The position numbers and the translations under genes were made by a program. The notes beneath the pieces were generated by a model. The model saw nothing but the letters and a program-made list of their open reading frames with translations, did not search any database and was not told where the DNA came from. Below are positions 1-7,575 of a DNA stretch of 64,000 nt, piece after piece (position 1 is the stretch's first letter; every line of letters begins with the position of its first letter). Origin of the DNA: Pseudomonas sp. R84 (GTDB taxonomy: Bacteria > Pseudomonadota > Gammaproteobacteria > Pseudomonadales > Pseudomonadaceae); contig NZ_CP019426.1 in the NCBI RefSeq assembly GCF_009834515.1, positions 4,081,501 to 4,145,500 of the forward strand. Reading direction: 5' to 3'.

Positions 1-1
1 T

Positions 2-181
2 CCCAAAGGCATGACCGTGGAATATCTGGCCAAGGCAAAAACCGATGTGACGGCGGTGGCCAGTGGTGAAGGCGTGGATTGGCAGAGCGAAGGCGACAAG
101 ATCGTCACCGTGGACATTCACGATACCGAGGGCAAAAAAGTGTTCACGGCGCGGATCACCATGAACGTCAAACTCGGCTGA
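2..181 (+). CDS. C-terminal end of a hotdog-fold (DUF4442-like) protein, partial
   Basis: The reading frame is open from the window edge and ends with TGA at 179-181, so only the last 59 residues are visible. They run from PKGMTVEYLAKAK to ARITMNVKLG and alternate beta-strand patterns with a VTVDIHDTEGKKVFTARI strand pair. This is how the end of DUF4442/thioesterase-like hotdog proteins looks in Pseudomonas. No catalytic residue can be checked because the N-terminal part lies outside the window. The gene is followed at once by a strong bidirectional terminator shared with the convergent acetyltransferase gene. The family call is from memory of similar C-termini. Confidence 0.5.
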   Translation, partial: PKGMTVEYLAKAKTDVTAVASGEGVDWQSEGDKIVTVDIHDTEGKKVFTARITMNVKLG

Positions 182-192
182 ATCGGGGACAC

Positions 193-232
193 AAAAAAGC
201 CCTTGCTGCGGCATTCACAGCAAGGGCTTTTT
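193..232. terminator. Bidirectional rho-independent terminator
   Basis: The stem AAAGCCCTTGCTG / CAGCAAGGGCTTT is flanked by an A-run on the left and a T-run on the right. It sits between two convergent genes and can stop transcription from both sides. Confidence 0.85.
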
Positions 233-245
233 CAGAGATGTGAGG

Positions 246-932
246 TCAGTGCACGGTCAGGCGCTGGCGGACAAACTCCTCGACATGACGAGTAGTCTGA
301 TCGAGGTGTCGGTCACGCTGTTTCTCGGCGTCGAGCATCGCGCGCTTGCCGTTTTTCTGCAGCAGATAGGTGTGGATCTGCTGCACTTCCAGCGACCGGT
401 AAATCGGTGTGGTGTCGATAAATCCGCGCAGACCGTTGCTGCGATAATGCCGGGTGCTCATCAATACCTGCGTTTCACGCTGGCCAATGACCTCAAAACC
501 CAGCGCTTCGAAGTACGGGACTTTGCCGACCGTGCAGGCCAGTTCCGCGTGGGGATAACGCCCGACCATTTCGCCGATCAGCGCCCGCGCCACACCCTGA
601 CGCCGATGCCCTTCGCGCACCGCCATATAGGCGACGCTGCACGCCTCCCAATCGCCCTGCACTGGCAGGTACAACAGAAAACCAATGACTTGCTCCGGAT
701 CATCCTCGTCGGTGGCAACCAGCAACTCGACGTCGGTGCCCTTCTCGCCATTCAACGCTTCCAGATACAGATGCACCTCATAGCCGACTGCGTACTGATA
801 GACGTTGTACAGCAGGTTGCTCGGGCCGAGGCCAACCGCGCTGATATCGGTCAGGTAGTCGACGACCAGTTGCAGAATCTGACTGTTGACGCTTTCGGGG
901 CATGGGGATTTGTAGTGGGTGATGCGTGGCAT
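246..932 (-). CDS. GNAT-family N-acetyltransferase with C-terminal extension
   Basis: A 228-residue cytoplasmic protein with a GNAT core at about residues 40-150. The acetyl-CoA binding signature is seen as VREGHRRQGVARALIGEM, followed by the GFEV...G strand typical of the fold. About 75 residues after the core are rich in charged residues and carry no recognisable domain. The start MPRITHYKS at 932 is chosen over an upstream ATG (995) because GGAG lies about six bases before it and the extra 21 residues look non-coding. The substrate cannot be read from sequence. It is a single gene, convergent with the truncated gene at the window edge. Confidence 0.8.
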   Translation of the reverse strand: MPRITHYKSPCPESVNSQILQLVVDYLTDISAVGLGPSNLLYNVYQYAVGYEVHLYLEALNGEKGTDVELLVATDEDDPEQVIGFLLYLPVQGDWEACSVAYMAVREGHRRQGVARALIGEMVGRYPHAELACTVGKVPYFEALGFEVIGQRETQVLMSTRHYRSNGLRGFIDTTPIYRSLEVQQIHTYLLQKNGKRAMLDAEKQRDRHLDQTTRHVEEFVRQRLTVH

Positions 933-1083
933 GACGAACTCCGACGGTAAAAAGCGTTGCCGACAACCGCAGCGGTCGACGAACCGCGACATCATACCGT
1001 GACCGGCCCGGCGGACGTCTAAAGTTCCTTTTCCGAGCGCCGATGTAACGGTCTCCTACCAATGTCACCACCAGGGATCGGCC

Positions 1084-1569
1084 ATGTATTACCCACGCGA
1101 AGCTGCCAAGGATCACCTCTACAACCGTATCGTCATGCTCACCGTTGCTTGCTGCGTGGTGCTGCTGCTCGCTGCAATGGCTCACAAGTCCGGCATGCTA
1201 TATGGGGCGCTGAGTTTCAATGGTGTGGAAACCCGTGGCAGCGTCACGGCACTGGAACGGATTCCAATGAACGCCAATGGCAAGGTCATTCACTATCAAT
1301 ACACCGATGCCCAAGGCCAGACCCATGAAGGGCAACATGCCGACGAACGCTACGTCGAGCATACCCAGTATGAAGTCGATGGCCCGATCACCCTGCTGGT
1401 GTCGCCGTGGATGCCGGATAAAAGCTGCATCGCCAGCCAGTTGCAGGGTTACCGTACGAGCTTCTACATCATGACCGGCGGCGTGCTGCTCGCGCTGCTG
1501 TTTCTGCTGATCTCGGGCAGGACGTTCTGGCAGATTCAGGCAATGAAAGAACAGGATCGGTTTTATTGA
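1084..1569 (+). CDS. DUF3592-like small membrane protein
   Basis: A 161-residue protein with two hydrophobic segments, at about residues 17-34 and 126-148, that frame a soluble stretch of about 90 residues. The soluble part contains GSVTALERIPMNANGKVIHYQYTDAQGQTHEG, which matches the pattern of DUF3592 proteins (a small beta domain between two membrane helices). Function is unknown. An AGGGA motif precedes the ATG. The gene stands alone, divergent from the acetyltransferase and convergent with the yceI-like gene. Confidence 0.65.
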   Translation: MYYPREAAKDHLYNRIVMLTVACCVVLLLAAMAHKSGMLYGALSFNGVETRGSVTALERIPMNANGKVIHYQYTDAQGQTHEGQHADERYVEHTQYEVDGPITLLVSPWMPDKSCIASQLQGYRTSFYIMTGGVLLALLFLLISGRTFWQIQAMKEQDRFY

Positions 1570-1578
1570 CTGGCGAGG

Positions 1579-2136
1579 TCACTGCTGCGGCGCCACCACT
1601 TTGAATTTGATGGCGATGTCCTTGGACACCACGGTGTCCGCCCACTCCCCCGCGCCGAGGCCGAACTCGTCGCGCTTGAGTATCAGCTCACCGTCGAAAA
1701 TGCCGATGTCGCTGCCCGGTTTCAATTCCACCGGTACTTGCACTTCGCGGGTAATGCCCTTGAGGGTAAGCTGTCCGTCGATCAGGTAGCGGCGCTCGGC
1801 CACTTGGGTGAAACGCCGGGATTCGAACACCGCCACGGGGAATTTTTCGGTGTCGAACCACGCCGGTTTCACCAGTTCGGTGTTGGCGTCTTCGCTGCCG
1901 GCATCGATGCTGTTGAGGTCGATATGCAACGTGGCATGGGCGTTGGCGAGGTTGTCGGTGTCGAAGTCCAGCGTCGATTCGAACTTGCCGAAGGTGCCGT
2001 ACATCGGCGAGCCCATCTGGTTGTAGGTAAAGCTGATCTGACTGGCGTTGGTATTGACCCGCGAGTATTCAACGGCCTGTGTGGCAGAGACGACGCACAG
2101 CGAACACGCGGCAGCCAGCAGCAATCGGATCGACAT
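1579..2136 (-). CDS. YceI-family periplasmic lipid-binding-like protein
   Basis: A 185-residue exported protein. Residues 1-22 form a Sec signal peptide (MSIRLLLAAACSLCVVSATQA, cleavage near VEYS). The rest matches the YceI beta-barrel family: an early SQISFTYNQMGSPMYGTFGKF, a central LTLKGITREVQVPVELKP, and a closing IKFKVVA strand. Members of this family bind long isoprenoid-like lipids in known structures, but the physiological ligand here is unknown. The start at 2136 has a GGAGA ribosome site. It lies 74 bp downstream of the MATE exporter on the same strand and may be co-transcribed with it. Confidence 0.88.
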   Translation of the reverse strand: MSIRLLLAAACSLCVVSATQAVEYSRVNTNASQISFTYNQMGSPMYGTFGKFESTLDFDTDNLANAHATLHIDLNSIDAGSEDANTELVKPAWFDTEKFPVAVFESRRFTQVAERRYLIDGQLTLKGITREVQVPVELKPGSDIGIFDGELILKRDEFGLGAGEWADTVVSKDIAIKFKVVAPQQ

Positions 2137-2210
2137 GGGATTCTCCGGGCGGGACCAGCCGTCGAGGGCCTCGATTGACTTAAGCAAACATCCGACTGTT
2201 ACGCCAGCGC

Positions 2211-3581
2211 CTAGACCAGACGCTCGATCTTCTGATGCTGCCAGACCAGTTTGTAATACAAGGTCTGCAGCACCAGCATGCCCAGATACGCCACCGGAAA
2301 CGCCATCCATACACCTTGTAAACCGTACTTTCCATCCAGCCAGTAAGCCGCTGGCAGTTGCACGCCGACCACGCAAATGATCGCAATCACCACCGGCACC
2401 AACACCGTGCCGCTGGCGCGCATGATCCCGCCGATGATTGCCTGGAAGCCGAACACCAACAGACTCCACAACATGATGTGCAGCAGATGCTCAGCCATCG
2501 CCCGGGTCGAGTCCTCGGTCAGGAACAGCCCCAGCAACCAGTGCGACAACAGGTAGCCGAGCACAATCAAACCGCCGGTCAGGCACACGTTGATCAGCAG
2601 CCCGGTGCGCAGAATCGGCCCCATGCGCTCCAGTCGCCCGGCGCCGATGGCCTGCGCACCGAGGATCGACGCGGTGATTGCAATCGACAGAGCCGGGAAC
2701 TGCACATAGTTGACGATCTGCGTCACCGCGCCATAGGCCGCCGTCGCTTGCGATCCGTGCTGGTTGACCAGCGCCAGAATCACCAGCTCCGACAGCGACA
2801 GCACAATCATCTGCACGCCGGTCGGCAGACCGATCCGCAACACCTTGCCGAGAATCGCTCCGTCGAGGCGCAGCGCAGCGAAGAACTCGCGGTCCGGCGC
2901 CAGCGGATGACCCTTGCGAATCAAGCGCCACGCCAGCCATGCCATTGCCGCCAGGTTGCCGGCCAACCCCGCGTACGCCGCACTCTGAATGCCCAGTTGC
3001 GGCAGGCCGAACCAGCCGCGAATCAGCGCCGGGGTCAGGGCCAGCCCGACACAGGTCGAGACCATCAGCGCCAGCAACGGCGACAGCGTATCGCTGACCC
3101 CGCGCAACAGTTGCGTGAACAACACAAACACCAGCAGCGACGGCAAGATCCACATCATCACATGGGCATACGCCACTGCATCGTCGAGCACATCCGCCGG
3201 CGTCCCCAACCCCGCCAATGCCTGTCGCGCAAACACGCTGCCCAATACTGCGGCTACCAGGCCGATCAACACGCCCAGCAACAGCGTCGCCCCGGCAATC
3301 GCCTTGACCATGTGCGGTTCACGCGCGCCCCACGCCTGACCGATCAACACACCGGCGCCCGCGCCGAGGCCGATCACCAGTGCGATAAAGAAGAACACGA
3401 TGGGAAACATCCCCGACACCGCCGCCAACGCCTGGGTGCCGAGCATCTGGCCGATGTAGATGCTGTTGACCGTGCCCGACATCGATTGCAGAAAGTTCGA
3501 CAGTACCATCGGCGCGAGGAACAGCAGGTAGGTGTGCCAGAGGGGGCGTTGGGCGACGGCTTGCATTGAATAGAGGTCCAT
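2211..3581 (-). CDS. MATE-family multidrug/cation antiporter
   Basis: A 456-residue inner-membrane protein with about 12 hydrophobic segments in two related halves, the usual MATE size and layout. The first half begins LFLAPMVLSNFLQSMSGTVN and includes the family-typical GQMLGTQALAAVSGMFP; the second half restarts near GKVLRIGLPTGVQM. It would export organic cations in exchange for Na+ or H+; the substrate is not predictable. The start is uncertain: ATG at 3581 (MDLYSM) or ATG 15 bases later (MQAV), neither with a strong ribosome site. The YceI-like gene follows. Confidence 0.88.
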   Translation of the reverse strand: MDLYSMQAVAQRPLWHTYLLFLAPMVLSNFLQSMSGTVNSIYIGQMLGTQALAAVSGMFPIVFFFIALVIGLGAGAGVLIGQAWGAREPHMVKAIAGATLLLGVLIGLVAAVLGSVFARQALAGLGTPADVLDDAVAYAHVMMWILPSLLVFVLFTQLLRGVSDTLSPLLALMVSTCVGLALTPALIRGWFGLPQLGIQSAAYAGLAGNLAAMAWLAWRLIRKGHPLAPDREFFAALRLDGAILGKVLRIGLPTGVQMIVLSLSELVILALVNQHGSQATAAYGAVTQIVNYVQFPALSIAITASILGAQAIGAGRLERMGPILRTGLLINVCLTGGLIVLGYLLSHWLLGLFLTEDSTRAMAEHLLHIMLWSLLVFGFQAIIGGIMRASGTVLVPVVIAIICVVGVQLPAAYWLDGKYGLQGVWMAFPVAYLGMLVLQTLYYKLVWQHQKIERLV

Positions 3582-3766
3582 CTCGAACGGCGGGAGGGCT
3601 GATGAAGGATAGCTTCGGCGAGTTGCACGCGGGGCGCAATTAACATTTCAAATCGATGTTTATTGCCGGTGCCCACGCCTGTGTAATTGACACGGATCTG
3701 TAGGTGTCGGTTCAGAGCTGTGGTAAACAACTGGCCACTTTTATTGCTCTCATTGAGGCTCTGTCC

Positions 3767-4336
3767 ATGCCGCACTTTGCCAATCTGTTGACCGCCAGCC
3801 TACTCGCCCTGCTCGCCACCAGCGCTCACGCTGCCGCTGCCGCGCCCGCGGAAACTTTGAAGCCGTTGCTGGAAACACTCAACGAGCGCCTGAACATCGG
3901 CGACCTCGTCGCGCTGACCAAATGGGACAGCGGCAAGCCGATTCAGGACAGCCCGCGTGAGGCGCAGGTCATCGCCAATGCCCGCGCGCTGGCCGCCGAG
4001 CACAAGCTCGACCCGGAAGAGGTGGCGCAACTGATTGCCGCGCAAATGGAGGCGAACAAACTGGTGCAGTACGGTTTGCTTTCGCAATGGCAGGCGGCGG
4101 GTGCCGCGCCGGACACTCCGCGCCCCGACCTGGGCAAGCAGATTCGCCCGCGTCTGGATGAGCTGCAAACCCGGCTGTTGCAGCAATACGCCGATTTCGC
4201 ACCGTATCGCCATGATGCGAATTGCTCGGTGTGGCTGGCCAAGGCGCGCAGCGGGCTGAGCCACGACGCGCTGCATGAACTGGCTCTGACGCGAGCTACC
4301 GGTGAACTGTGTGTTCGGGCGGCGAAGTCGCTCTGA
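3767..4336 (+). CDS. Periplasmic chorismate mutase (AroQ-gamma type)
   Basis: A 189-residue protein with a clear signal peptide (about residues 1-20, ending SAHA) followed by an all-alpha domain. The segments LNERLNIGDLVALTKWDSGKP, SPREAQVIANARALAAEHKLDPEEV and QMEANKLVQYG are the hallmarks of the secreted AroQ-gamma chorismate mutases: Arg/Lys/Glu active-site residues plus the QMEANK-like helix. It converts chorismate to prephenate outside the cytoplasm, and its physiological role in bacteria is still unclear. The start at 3767 follows GAGG and gives a clean signal peptide. No pathway partner lies next to it. Confidence 0.82.
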   Translation: MPHFANLLTASLLALLATSAHAAAAAPAETLKPLLETLNERLNIGDLVALTKWDSGKPIQDSPREAQVIANARALAAEHKLDPEEVAQLIAAQMEANKLVQYGLLSQWQAAGAAPDTPRPDLGKQIRPRLDELQTRLLQQYADFAPYRHDANCSVWLAKARSGLSHDALHELALTRATGELCVRAAKSL

Positions 4337-4380
4337 GAAAGATCAAAGGATCGCAGCCTACGGCAGCTCCTACAGGGGAT
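4336..4380 (+). repeat. Short REP-like extragenic sequence
   Basis: The sequence GATCGCAGCCTACGGCAGCT followed by CCTACAGGGG just after the chorismate mutase stop resembles a short repeat common downstream of Pseudomonas genes. Only one copy is clear in this window, so the call rests on memory. Confidence 0.4.
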
Positions 4381-4493
4381 TGGTGAACCATCATTGCGGT
4401 CGATGTTCACCATCACGGCAATGAAGTTCTCATAAAAAATCCACGGCGTAACATCGGCTCCAGACAAACAACTACCCCTTGGAGCACACGATC

Positions 4494-4973
4494 ATGAAAC
4501 GCCAGACCCTTCTCAGCATCGCTTTTTCGGTTTTCGCCATTAACGCTTTTGCCGCCACCCCGGCACACACCCAGGTCGCTGAAGGCGGCCCGGACAAGTT
4601 GATTGAAAGTCGTGTTGCTGAGGGTGGTTCCGATCGCCTGCTCGAACGCCGCGTTGCTGAAGGTGGTTCCGATCGCCTGCTCGAACGCCGTGTTGCCGAA
4701 GGTGGTTCTGATCGCCTGATCGAACGCCGCGTCGCCGAAGGTGGTTCCGATCGTCTGATCGAACGCCGTGTTGCCGAAGGTGGTTCTGATCGCCTGATCG
4801 AACGCCGCGTCGCCGAAGGTGGTTCCGATCGTCTGATCGAACGCCGTGTTGCCGAAGGTGGTTCTGATCGCCTGATCGAACGCCGCGTCGCCGAAGGTGG
4901 TTCCGATCGTCTGATCGAACGCCGTGTTGCCGAAGGTGGTTCTGATCGCCTGATCGAACGCCGCGTCGCATAA
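4494..4973 (+). CDS. Secreted tandem-repeat protein (13-residue VAEGGSDRLIERR repeats)
   Basis: A 159-residue protein I do not recognise functionally. Residues 1-20 form a signal peptide (MKRQTLLSIAFSVFAINAFA), followed by ATPAHTQ and then ten consecutive 13-residue units with consensus VAEGGSDRLIERR. The first unit is the most divergent (VAEGGPDKLIESR), the second and third carry LL instead of LI, and the last seven are identical in protein. The chain ends with the first two residues of another unit (VA). GGAG nine bases upstream supports the ATG at 4494. Each unit has a glycine turn, an acidic/basic pair and a net positive end. The gene has its own terminator and no operon partner. Confidence 0.8.
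   Translation: MKRQTLLSIAFSVFAINAFAATPAHTQVAEGGPDKLIESRVAEGGSDRLLERRVAEGGSDRLLERRVAEGGSDRLIERRVAEGGSDRLIERRVAEGGSDRLIERRVAEGGSDRLIERRVAEGGSDRLIERRVAEGGSDRLIERRVAEGGSDRLIERRVA
4590..4970 (+). repeat. 39-bp coding tandem repeat with 78-bp higher-order period
   Basis: Within the repeat-protein gene the 39-bp units alternate between two synonymous versions in the later part: one with GTGTTGCC...TCTGATCGCCTG and one with GCGTCGCC...TCCGATCGTCTG. Pairs of units therefore repeat almost exactly every 78 bp from about 4690 on, which indicates recent expansion by whole dimers. Confidence 0.9.
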
Positions 4974-4999
4974 CTCAACGGCTTCATCGCAAACCCAAG

Positions 5000-5031
5000 A
5001 AAAAGCCCGGCCTGATCAGCCGGGCTTTTTC
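5000..5031 (+). terminator. Rho-independent terminator after the repeat-protein gene
   Basis: AAAGCCCGGC and GCCGGGCTTT form a stem around TGATCA, followed by TTTCC. It lies 26 bases after the stop codon. Confidence 0.85.
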
Positions 5032-5117
5032 CTGCCCGCAACCCTCCATTCCCCGACTGGTCACCCACCGCCCATTGCGCATACCATGCGGCCACAACTC
5101 CAAAACAGACCTCGCCC

Positions 5118-6761
5118 ATGCTCAAAGCCAGTCTGCGTAGCCACCTCACCCTTTGGTTTGCCGGTTTGTCCCTGCTGACGCTGCTCAGCGTGGGCTTCTA
5201 CGTTGGCCACATCGCCACCGAACAGATGAAGCAGGCCAGCGGCAATGCCTTGCTCAACACCGCGCGTTCGGCCGCGTCGTTGTTGGGTGAACAACTACGC
5301 GAACGCCAGTTGGAGGTGTATCTGCTCAGCCGTGCGCCGCATCTGGAGCGTGGCGATCTGGACAACCCGGCCATTCTCAAATCGATGCAACTGCGCACCC
5401 AAGCGCGCACCGAGTATGCGTGGATGGGCGTCACCGATGCCGAGGGCAAGGTGCATCAAGCGGTGAACGACTTGCTGGTCGGCCTGTCGGTGCAACAACG
5501 GCCGTGGTTCCAGGCCGGGTTACGCAGTGAGTACACCGGCGACCCTCATGAAGCGGTGCTGCTGGCGAAAATGCTCCCGGCGCTGCCGAACGGTGAGCCG
5601 CTGCGTTTCATCGATTTCGCCGCGCCGATCCACAACGCCGACGGTCAGGTGATTGGTGTACTGGGCGCCCACGCACATTGGAGTTGGGTGACGCGCATTG
5701 TTGAGTCAGCGGCGTTTGCGCATAAAAACTCAATGCCGGATATTGAAGCGTTGATCATCGATCACGATGGCAAGATTCTCTATCCCGAAGCACTGATGGG
5801 CCAGCAACTGGCGGCGACGGATTCGAAATTGCAGGACTGGACGGCGGGTAACGGCTTCCTCACCAGCATGGTCACCGTACCGACGCCATCGAGTACGGCG
5901 CTGTCGTGGTCGATTGCCGTGCGCCAGCCATTGGAAACCGCGCTGCAACCGGCGCGCCTGCTGATGTACAAATTGCTGATCCTCGGTGTGGTCGCAGCGG
6001 TGCTGTTCGGGCTGGTGGCCTATTACCTGGCGCTGTACCTCAGCCGCCCGATCGAACAGCTCGCCCGTTCGGCCCGCAAGGTCCAGAACAAAGAGCCCGG
6101 CGCGCAATTCCCGCTGCAACACCCGGTGCGGGAAATTGCCCAACTCGGCCAGTCCATCGATGCGATGACGCAATCACTGCTCGGCAAGGAGCGTGAACTG
6201 CAAGAGGCCAATGCCTCGCTGGAAGCCACGGTGGCGCAACGCACCGCAGCGCTGACGCAGGCCAACGCCGAACTGTTGAGTCTGGCGACTCACGATGGCC
6301 TTACCGGCGTGTACAACCGGCGCCGTTTCGACGAGAAACTCACCGAATACACACTGCTGTTCCGCCGCACCGGACGCCCGTTTTCCCTGCTGCTGATCGA
6401 TGCCGATCACTTCAAGCGAATCAATGACACGCACGGTCACGCGGTGGGCGATGAGGTGCTGCAACAGTTGGCGCAGTTGATTCAGAGCAGCCTGCGCACC
6501 ACCGATTTCGTCGCCCGTTACGGCGGCGAAGAGTTCGCTGTGCTGTTGCCGGAAATCGCCCAACCCGACACCCCGGAAGTGGTCGCCGAGAAGATTCGCG
6601 CGGCGATAGCCAAGGCCGATTTCCCTGCGGTCGGAAATGTGACGGTGAGCATCGGCGTCGGCCTGGCGGATCCGGCCGACAACAGCCACAACGCACTGAT
6701 CAAGCGCGCCGATCAACAGCTGTATCAGGCCAAGGCAGCGGGTCGCAATCAGGTGGCGTGA
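5118..6761 (+). CDS. Membrane diguanylate cyclase (Cache-HAMP-GGDEF)
   Basis: A 547-residue inner-membrane signalling enzyme that makes cyclic di-GMP from GTP. A first membrane helix lies at about 12-32, a periplasmic Cache-type sensor at about 35-275, a second helix at about 282-305, HAMP at about 305-360, a coiled coil (ANASLEATVAQRTAALTQAN) and a GGDEF domain from about 385 to the end. The active-site motif is GGEEF at 469-473. The product-inhibition site RxxD (RTTD) stands at 460-463, five residues ahead of it, so the enzyme should be active and feedback-controlled. The DGLTGVYNRRRFDE entry motif is intact. The sensed ligand is unknown. There is no EAL domain and no partner gene. Confidence 0.92.
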   Translation: MLKASLRSHLTLWFAGLSLLTLLSVGFYVGHIATEQMKQASGNALLNTARSAASLLGEQLRERQLEVYLLSRAPHLERGDLDNPAILKSMQLRTQARTEYAWMGVTDAEGKVHQAVNDLLVGLSVQQRPWFQAGLRSEYTGDPHEAVLLAKMLPALPNGEPLRFIDFAAPIHNADGQVIGVLGAHAHWSWVTRIVESAAFAHKNSMPDIEALIIDHDGKILYPEALMGQQLAATDSKLQDWTAGNGFLTSMVTVPTPSSTALSWSIAVRQPLETALQPARLLMYKLLILGVVAAVLFGLVAYYLALYLSRPIEQLARSARKVQNKEPGAQFPLQHPVREIAQLGQSIDAMTQSLLGKERELQEANASLEATVAQRTAALTQANAELLSLATHDGLTGVYNRRRFDEKLTEYTLLFRRTGRPFSLLLIDADHFKRINDTHGHAVGDEVLQQLAQLIQSSLRTTDFVARYGGEEFAVLLPEIAQPDTPEVVAEKIRAAIAKADFPAVGNVTVSIGVGLADPADNSHNALIKRADQQLYQAKAAGRNQVA

Positions 6762-7055
6762 TCAGCCCTTCTTCACTTCGCAAACCCCGTTGGCCCTGTT
6801 CTTTCCGGTGTATGAAACCGCCGGCGAACCATCAGGATTGATGCTCAGAGAAATGGTCACACCCGAGCCTTTGGCTTCGAAGTAGTTGTCGTTGAATTTC
6901 TTCAACTGGCCTTCCTTACCATTGATGTAGATCGGCCCGCCTTCATCGGCATGCACTTCGATCTTGCCAGGGCACGTGGCGTTGAACATAGGAATGCCGG
7001 CGTAGGCCAGTCCTGTGGCAAGCAACAGCGGTGTTACCAATAGCAAAAATTTCAT
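6762..7055 (-). CDS. Small exported protein of unknown function
   Basis: A 97-residue protein with an N-terminal signal peptide (MKFLLLVTPLLLATGLAYA, cleavage near GIP). The mature part of about 78 residues has two cysteines (in NATCPGK and GVCEVKKG) that could form one disulfide, and alternating beta-type segments such as IEVHADEGGPIYINGK and GVTISLSINPDGSPAV. I do not recognise the family. AAGGA precedes the ATG at 7055. Its stop codon abuts the stop of the convergent diguanylate cyclase gene with no gap. The cytochrome gene upstream on the same strand is 81 bp away and may share its transcript. Confidence 0.7.
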   Translation of the reverse strand: MKFLLLVTPLLLATGLAYAGIPMFNATCPGKIEVHADEGGPIYINGKEGQLKKFNDNYFEAKGSGVTISLSINPDGSPAVSYTGKNRANGVCEVKKG

Positions 7056-7136
7056 GGTGGGATCCTTGAAAGCAGCAACAACGCCGAAGAGCTTTCTCAT
7101 GTCATTTTCAATCAGGGACTTCGGCAGCTCCTGCCG

Positions 7137-7523
7137 TTATTGCGAGAAGGTCTGAAGATAAGCCAACAGGTTCTCGAGTTTTTCCTCATCACTCAGCCCC
7201 CAGAAAATCATCCGCGTACCGGGCACGACGCCTTTCGGATCCTTCAGATAAGCGATCAACGTTTCGCGATCCCAGGTCACGCCTGAGTTCTTCATCGCAT
7301 CGGAATACACGTAATTCGCTGACGTCCCGGCGGGCCGGCCGATGATGCCATTGAGTTGCGGGCCAAACCCCGGGCGGGCCGATTCGCCGACCTGATGGCA
7401 GCCGCCACACAGGCGCGGGAAGATTTTCGCGCCGGCTTCGGGGTCGCCCGCGGCATGGCTGAACGTAGTGAACAGGCTGGTGGCGAGCATCAGGGCGAGT
7501 GACAGTGCAGCGGTGTTTTTCAT
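7137..7523 (-). CDS. Periplasmic class I cytochrome c
   Basis: A 128-residue protein with a signal peptide (about 1-24, ending SHA) and one haem-binding motif, CGGCH at residues 39-43. The sixth iron ligand is probably the methionine in PGTRM, and the helix EEKLENLLAYLQTF closes the fold, as in small mitochondrial-type cytochromes c. It should carry electrons in the periplasm; the donor and acceptor are not given by the context. GGAG supports the start at 7523. The upstream ATG at 7592 would add a non-signal leader and is rejected. Confidence 0.88.
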   Translation of the reverse strand: MKNTAALSLALMLATSLFTTFSHAAGDPEAGAKIFPRLCGGCHQVGESARPGFGPQLNGIIGRPAGTSANYVYSDAMKNSGVTWDRETLIAYLKDPKGVVPGTRMIFWGLSDEEKLENLLAYLQTFSQ

Positions 7524-7575
7524 CGAGGGCTCCGGATCGGTCTGCATCGGGCGGCGCAAGGGTAGCATTTTGTTT

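Noticed and set aside
4590..4970. CRISPR array
   Set aside because: The 39-bp units are adjacent with no spacers, stay in frame and encode the repeats of an exported protein.
4472..5149. A long Arg/Ser/Pro repeat protein on the minus strand over the same array
   Set aside because: A 39-bp unit keeps all frames open. Only the plus-strand frame has a signal peptide, ribosome site and terminator.
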